A DNA stretch of 17,499 bases, from assembly GCA_015655975.1 (NCBI GenBank), contig DVEP01000037.1:1-17499 (forward strand). Direction: 5' to 3'. Origin of the DNA: Eubacterium sp. Its GTDB lineage: Bacteria; Bacillota; Clostridia; Oscillospirales; Acutalibacteraceae. The notes under the pieces are model-generated. The model saw only the letters and a program-made list of their open reading frames with translations, was not told where the DNA came from and did no database searches. Positions 14,180 to 17,499 of this stretch are shown piece by piece. How positions within the stretch are numbered: position 1 is the first letter of the stretch; every line of letters begins with the position of its first letter. The translations under genes were made by a program, and so were the position numbers.

Positions 14180-14308
14180 CTTGTTCGGAAATATTAAAAC
14201 GCTTTAGCCGTTTTAATCCATTGAAAAATACCAAAAATGGCGTTATTTTTTTCAACGAGCAAAATCTGTTAATTTCGCATTTACCGTAATAGTATTTCCT
14301 CGAACAAG
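14180..14308 (-). promoter_or_regulatory. Structured 5' leader of the 3D-domain gene, unrecognised riboswitch-like fold
   Basis: Predicted RNA begins at about 14306-14309. Its first bases, CTTGTTC then GGAAATA with a 2-nt bulge (14308-14293), pair with TATTTCC and GAACAAG (14193-14180). This 14-bp closing stem encloses about 99 nt and ends just before the AAGGAG ribosome site. Inside are GCGAAAT/ATTTTGC (14278-14272 with 14265-14259, one G-T pair), CCATT/AATGG (14240-14236 with 14222-14218) and ATTAAAACG/CGTTTTAAT (14217-14209 with 14201-14193); the last two stems abut. This is seen by eye only, with no energy calculation. It does not match the consensus I know for the c-di-AMP (ydaO) riboswitch, which often controls such wall genes. 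Confidence 0.5.
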
Positions 14309-14312
14309 TGCC

Positions 14313-14340
14313 ATTATATCACAAATTAACAACAAGTCAA
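14313..14340 (-). promoter_or_regulatory. Promoter of the 3D-domain gene
   Basis: On the minus strand TTGACT (14340-14335) and a perfect TATAAT (14318-14313) are 16 bp apart, with TGA before the -10. The start falls at or one base from the first base of the leader's closing stem. Confidence 0.8.
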
Positions 14341-14696
14341 TTTTCTTTACAGCAACTTTTTGTGCAACTTTCACAAAGGCGATTTTTGACCATTTACCCA
14401 AAATAGACTTTATTCAGTATTTTTGTCTATTATGTATTTTCACACACTAAAGCGTGATGTTAAAATTTTGTTCATTTTCTAAAAAGTTGTAAGTTCAAAA
14501 ATGTCAAATTGTAACTTTTTTCTGTAATAATTTGAAATATATACTATATATTGTTTTATTCTTGCCTGTTTTAAACTTTATTTCAATATATTGTGTTACA
14601 AAATTATAGTACAATGTGTTAAATATATACAACTATGTTCAGTTAATTTGAAGGCGAAAACGAACACATTTTTCGTTTCTAAAACCATATTAATGC
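14341..14696. other. Long AT-rich spacer, no gene seen; possible small RNA on minus strand
   Basis: No credible reading frame with a ribosome site is seen here. On the minus strand TTGTAT (14632-14627) and TATAAT (14608-14603) are 18 bp apart, and a terminator-like hairpin AAAAAGTT/AACTTTTT (outer arms 14520-14513 and 14488-14481) lies about 80-115 nt downstream. Together they could produce a short RNA. Other weak inverted repeats are AATAGAC/GTCTATT (14402-14431) and GAAAACGA/TCGTTTC (14655-14679). The extreme AT content makes chance hairpins likely. Confidence 0.25.
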
Positions 14697-14749
14697 AAAA
14701 AACACCTGCTGAAAACAAGTATTTTCGACCTGTTTTGCAGATGTTTTTT
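14697..14749 (-). terminator. Terminator of the AraC-type gene
   Basis: A long interrupted stem pairs AAAAAACA, CTGC and AAAACA (14697-14717) with TGTTTT, GCAG and TGTTTTTT (14731-14749). It has an A/C mismatch, a 2-nt bulge and a 13-nt loop. T-runs lie on both strands. It starts about 68 nt past the gene's stop. Confidence 0.75.
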
Positions 14750-14816
14750 GAAACAATCAGAGTTATATAATAGTTATATATATTATTATATATTAATTAC
14801 ATTAATATACACAAAA

Positions 14817-15650
14817 TCATTTTGTGAACTTAGACGGTGTAACACCCTTGTATCTTTTGAAAACTTTAATGAAATATCCGCAGTCGTTGTACCCGCATTT
14901 ATCAGCAATTTCCGCAACAGTTTGAGTGCCTTCAACGAGTTCTATACAAGCCTTTTCAACTCTGAAATAGTTGAGATAGTCAACAGGGGTTTTGCCTGTC
15001 ATATTTTTGAAGAAACGGCAAAAATAGTTGGGGTTCATATCGGCAACATCTGCCAAATCTTCAAGAGAAATTTCGTGAGAATAGTTTTCTTCAATATAAG
15101 AGATGACTTTTTCAAAAGCGTTGAGTCTTTTTCTCATAGAAGAAGAAATAGCGACAGTTTTTGTATATTTGTCGTATTCTACGATTTTTCCGAGCATTGT
15201 ACCGATAGCGCCTACAACAGTGAGTTGGTATCCCTTCGGTTTTTTCAGCATAGCGTCAAAAGCGTAGCCTGCAATGTTGATGATTTCCGCGTCGTCGCTT
15301 GTAAAGTGAGTCTGCACCATTGTCTGAGAGTTGAAATACTTTTTGCAAAGGTCCGAAGTAGCAGACAAAAATTCCAAATTAAAGTCAAGACACTCATACT
15401 CGCCGTACCTCGGTTCAATGATATGCAACATACCGCCGCCTATAAAAAGCATTTCACCTTCTTTTACAATGTAAGAGGTTGTACCGACATTTACTGAAAT
15501 TTCACCCGACAATACTCGTATCAACTCTGTTTCGGGGTGCCAGTGATGAGTTGAATAATAAAACGGATGATTTTTATCAACACTGTAAATTTCAAACGGA
15601 AAATCAAAAGTTCCGTGCATTTTTTGTTCGCGATAAGTTTGGTATTTCAA
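14817..15650 (-). CDS. AraC-family transcriptional regulator
   Basis: The protein has 277 residues when started at the TTG at 15650, which has AGGAGG seven bases upstream. An earlier ATG at 15701 lies inside the promoter and cannot be used. The N-terminal half is a cupin-like sensor, with HHWHPETEL (about 35-43), a GEISVNVG strand and an HIIEP end. The C-terminal ~100 residues hold the two helix-turn-helix motifs of the family: ISLEDLADVADMNPNYFCRFF, then TVAEIADKCGYNDCGYFIKVFKR and the closing GVTPSKF. Cupin-AraC proteins usually sense sugars or other small molecules and act on nearby promoters. It is transcribed away from the uracil permease, so that promoter is a possible target, although such a pairing is not typical for pyrimidine uptake. 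The effector is unknown. Confidence 0.88.
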   Translation of the reverse strand: MKYQTYREQKMHGTFDFPFEIYSVDKNHPFYYSTHHWHPETELIRVLSGEISVNVGTTSYIVKEGEMLFIGGGMLHIIEPRYGEYECLDFNLEFLSATSDLCKKYFNSQTMVQTHFTSDDAEIINIAGYAFDAMLKKPKGYQLTVVGAIGTMLGKIVEYDKYTKTVAISSSMRKRLNAFEKVISYIEENYSHEISLEDLADVADMNPNYFCRFFKNMTGKTPVDYLNYFRVEKACIELVEGTQTVAEIADKCGYNDCGYFIKVFKRYKGVTPSKFTK

Positions 15651-15689
15651 GATATATCCTCCTAAAGCAAAATATTTTACTTTGATATA

Positions 15690-15717
15690 ATTATAACACA
15701 AAATTTGACAAAATCAA
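15690..15717 (-). promoter_or_regulatory. Promoter of the AraC-type gene
   Basis: On the minus strand TTGATT (15717-15712) and TATAAT (15695-15690) are 16 bp apart, with TGT before the -10. The start near 15683 supports the TTG start codon at 15650. Confidence 0.65.
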
Positions 15718-15801
15718 TCAATTTTTAACATAAAAATATTAAAATTTTACTTATTTAATATTTTAGTTATATTTTATATACACAATAGTAATACTTTTCG
15801 G

Positions 15802-15817
15802 GTTACAGAACAGTAAC
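15802..15817. promoter_or_regulatory. Inverted repeat upstream of the uracil permease promoter
   Basis: GTTAC (15802-15806) and GTAAC (15813-15817) flank AGAACA, 16 bp upstream of the permease -35. It may be an operator in the divergent AraC/permease region. The arms are only 5 bp, so chance is possible. Confidence 0.3.
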
Positions 15818-15833
15818 AATATGCTGTATTTTG

Positions 15834-15862
15834 TTGTTAATTGCCGTTTATTGTGGTAATAT
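15834..15862 (+). promoter_or_regulatory. Promoter of the uracil permease gene
   Basis: TTGTTA (15834-15839) and TAATAT (15857-15862) are 17 bp apart, with TGG before the -10. Transcription should begin near 15869, so the longer in-frame start at 15831 is excluded. Confidence 0.6.
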
Positions 15863-15878
15863 TTTTAAAATGTATAAA

Positions 15879-15905
15879 AGCGGCTGTAATCAGCCGCTAT
15901 TTTTT
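15879..15905 (+). terminator. Terminator-like hairpin in the uracil permease leader (attenuator candidate)
   Basis: A perfect 8-bp GC-rich stem AGCGGCTG/CAGCCGCT (15879-15886, 15891-15898) with loop TAAT is followed by A and six T (15900-15905), and then directly by the AGGAGG ribosome site. It begins about 10 nt after the predicted transcription start. Nearly every transcript should meet it before the gene, which suggests attenuation. Confidence 0.7.
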
Positions 15906-15917
15906 AGGAGGATAATA

Positions 15918-17342
15918 ATGGCGAAAACTAAGATTAATGTTGAAAACGGCATTTATGACGCGAGACAACTCGGCGTTCCGAAAACACTTTTGCTCGGTGT
16001 ACAGCACCTTTTTGCAATGTTCGGCGCGACAGTTCTTGTGCCTATTTTGACAGGACTGTCTGTATCTTCAACACTTTTGTTTGCAGGTATAGGCACACTT
16101 TTGTTCCATCTTTTAACAAAAGGCAAAATTCCTGCTTTTCTCGGCTCTTCGTTTGCATTTTTGGGCGGATACTTCGCAGTCAATTCATGGGCAGAACAGT
16201 ACGGAGTAAGCGACCCGAAAACACTTTTACCGTACGCTTGTTTGGGTGTTGCATGTGCAGGTTTGGTTTATCTGATTATGTCAGGACTAATCAAAATTTT
16301 CGGCGCTAAAAAGATAATGAGATTTTTCCCGCCGATTGTTACGGGTCCAATCATCATTGCAATCGGACTCACACTTTCAGGCTCGGCAATCACAAACTGT
16401 CAGTCAAACTGGCTCATTGCAATAGTTGCAATCGCAATCATCGTTGTTTGCAATGTCTTCGGTAAAGGTATGATTAAAATTATACCGATTATTTTAGGCG
16501 TAGTAGGTTCTTGCATTTTCGCCGTTATTTTACATCTCAGCGGAACACCTGTTTTTGACGCCGAAAAAATCACTGCTTTCAAAGAGGCAGCTTGGATAGG
16601 TTTGCCTGTTGTAAAAAACGAAACGGTATTTTCTCTCTTCGGCAATATGGACAAGTCGCTTGCAATCACAGCAATCATCACAATTATGCCTATCTCACTT
16701 GCTACAATGGTAGAGCATATCGGCGATATGTCTGCAATCAGTTCAACAACAAAGAGAAACTATTTTGAAAACCCAGGACTTCACAGAACACTTTTGGGCG
16801 ACGGTCTTGCTACAATTTTGGCTTCGCTTTTCGGTGCGCCTGCAAACACAACATACGGCGAAAACACAGGCGTTCTCAATCTTTCAAAAGTTTACGACCC
16901 GAGGGTTATCAGAATTGCGGCTTACCTTGCGGTAATTCTTTCTTTCAGCCCGAAGTTCGCAGCGCTCATCAGCCTTATTCCTGCGTCTGTAATCGGCGGT
17001 ATTTCACTTGTTCTTTACGGTATGATTTCTGCTGTCGGCGTTCGCAATCTTGTAGAAAGCAAGGTTGACTTCACAAAGTCAAGAAATGTTATCATTGCGG
17101 CACTTGTACTTGTACTTACAATCGGCATCAAATACGGCGCAAATGACTCTGTAAGTTTCACAATCGGTTCAGTTACAATCGGTTTCACAGGTCTTGCAGT
17201 AGGCGCTCTTCTCGGCATCATTCTCAACGCTGTTCTTCCGGGCAAAGACTACGACTTTGACGAAGAAGAAAAGGCAGAAGCAGAAGAACTTGAGGCGGAA
17301 GAAAAAGAGGCACAGATAGAACTCTCTGCCCCTGAAAACTAA
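15918..17342 (+). CDS. uraA: Uracil permease, NCS2 (UraA) family
   Basis: This 474-aa transporter has the length and the many membrane helices (about 12-14) of nucleobase/ascorbate (NCS2) symporters, and should import uracil with protons. The substrate loop ATMVEHIGD holds the Glu and His known from E. coli UraA (Glu241, His245). The second motif, PANTTYGENTGVL, carries the NTTYGEN pattern typical of uracil rather than xanthine carriers. The C-terminus is a Glu/Ala-rich cytoplasmic tail of ~28 residues after PGKDYDFDEEE. AGGAGG lies 7 nt before the ATG at 15918; the longer frame from 15831 overlaps the promoter. A terminator-like hairpin in the leader suggests pyrimidine-linked attenuation. 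An AraC-type regulator is divergent. No terminator is clear after the gene, and a further gene seems once to have followed. Confidence 0.93.
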   Translation: MAKTKINVENGIYDARQLGVPKTLLLGVQHLFAMFGATVLVPILTGLSVSSTLLFAGIGTLLFHLLTKGKIPAFLGSSFAFLGGYFAVNSWAEQYGVSDPKTLLPYACLGVACAGLVYLIMSGLIKIFGAKKIMRFFPPIVTGPIIIAIGLTLSGSAITNCQSNWLIAIVAIAIIVVCNVFGKGMIKIIPIILGVVGSCIFAVILHLSGTPVFDAEKITAFKEAAWIGLPVVKNETVFSLFGNMDKSLAITAIITIMPISLATMVEHIGDMSAISSTTKRNYFENPGLHRTLLGDGLATILASLFGAPANTTYGENTGVLNLSKVYDPRVIRIAAYLAVILSFSPKFAALISLIPASVIGGISLVLYGMISAVGVRNLVESKVDFTKSRNVIIAALVLVLTIGIKYGANDSVSFTIGSVTIGFTGLAVGALLGIILNAVLPGKDYDFDEEEKAEAEELEAEEKEAQIELSAPEN

Positions 17343-17377
17343 ATTTCAGTAATGATTTGATTACAATTCATCAGCAC

Positions 17378-17394
17378 AAAAGGAGTTGCAAATG
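17378..17394 (+). pseudogene. Ribosome site and start codon of a gene cut off by the IS
   Basis: AAAAGGAG (17378-17385) is followed six bases later by ATG (17392-17394), and the next base begins the IS terminus, giving an immediate TGA. This looks like the start of a gene downstream of the permease, interrupted at or within its start codon. If the IS end is 17393 rather than 17395, part of the ATG comes from the IS. The gene's identity cannot be seen. Confidence 0.4.
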
Positions 17395-17499
17395 TGAACT
17401 GCCCCAGATTGTGCAGACAGTACAAAAAAGGAGCCTAAGGTAGAATAATTTAATTTTAAGCAACAAACTGATTTCGTTTTTCAAGCGGAGTCAGTTTTG
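17395..17499 (-). mobile_element. IS3-like insertion sequence, 3' end only, inverted copy
   Basis: The terminus TGAACTGCCCC at 17395-17405 (possibly from 17393) is followed inward by the end of the same transposase frame on the minus strand. Compared with the left copy, 45 bases covering the coding end are identical, while the non-coding end differs at scattered positions, notably in the segment before the T-run. The copies are therefore related but not identical. Confidence 0.7.
17456..17499 (-). CDS. IS3-family transposase, C-terminal fragment
   Basis: The minus-strand frame reads KLTPLEKRNQFVA and stops with TAA at 17458-17456. It is the same C-terminus as the fragment at the left end of the window. 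Everything upstream lies outside the window. Confidence 0.6.
   Translation of the reverse strand, partial: KLTPLEKRNQFVA

Noticed and set aside
14166..14312. c-di-AMP (ydaO/yuaA) riboswitch before the 3D-domain gene
   Set aside because: The gene context fits, but the conserved sequence boxes I know for that class are not present; the leader is reported as unassigned instead.
14748..15497. 249-residue plus-strand frame
   Set aside because: It lies opposite the AraC-type gene, which has clear domains, promoter and terminator. The frame is Phe/Cys/Arg-rich shadow sequence with no ribosome site.
15863..15917. PyrR-type attenuator before the uracil permease
   Set aside because: There is a terminator, but no upstream room for the antiterminator and PyrR-binding loop.
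1..17499. Composite transposon or genomic island bounded by IS copies
   Set aside because: The cargo is housekeeping (primosome, tRNA, glyS, HPr, uracil uptake) with no resistance, integrase or abrupt change over the whole unit; an assembly break at a repeat explains the ends.

Overview
The window looks like chromosomal DNA of a low-GC Gram-positive bacterium of class Clostridia, probably a gut or rumen member of the Oscillospirales/Ruminococcus type; this placement is inference. It rests on AT-rich spacers, strong AGGAGG-type ribosome sites, consensus sigma-A promoters, a DnaD plus DnaC/DnaI helicase-loading pair, a single-chain (alpha2) glycyl-tRNA synthetase, an HPr with both His15 and Ser46, and a DUF348-G5-3D cell-wall protein. 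Most content is ordinary core genome. No CRISPR array, prophage or defence island is visible.

Layout, left to right. (1) 1-105: the 3' end of an IS3-like insertion sequence. (2) 2233-163, minus strand: a dnaD-dnaC operon. (3) 4270-2446, minus strand: a two-gene membrane operon, a small four-helix protein followed by a VanZ-domain protein with a large outer domain. (4) 4462-4607: tRNA-Gly(GCC) with its own promoter and terminator. (5) 4663-6300: a membrane-anchored protein with a duplicated Asp-rich domain. (6) 6421-9783, plus strand: a Cof-type HAD phosphatase, a YhhN/TMEM86 membrane protein, a DeoR-family regulator and HPr. (7) 12746-9937, minus strand: glyS followed by a DUF975 membrane protein. 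(8) 14165-12930, minus strand: a DUF348/G5/3D cell-wall protein with a long structured leader. (9) An AraC-type regulator (15650-14817, minus) divergent from a uracil permease (15918-17342, plus). (10) 17393-17499: a second IS3-like end, inverted relative to the first.

The most interesting material is in the non-coding DNA. The 3D-domain gene has a leader of about 140 nt that starts at a 14-bp closing stem and can hold three internal hairpins, the last two abutting. It matches no riboswitch I recognise and is the best candidate for something undescribed. A tandem 10-bp repeat (consensus near TTTGAYWRAW) occurs three times before the HAD phosphatase and twice over the promoter of the DeoR regulator, suggesting a small regulon of phosphosugar sensor, phosphatase and possibly HPr. 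The uracil permease leader consists almost wholly of an intrinsic-terminator hairpin ending just before the ribosome site. The right-hand IS sits at the start codon of whatever gene once followed the permease.

Several start codons were moved from the longest reading frame using promoter and ribosome-site positions (HAD phosphatase, AraC regulator, uracil permease, 140-aa membrane protein). The start of the 4663 gene remains unresolved.
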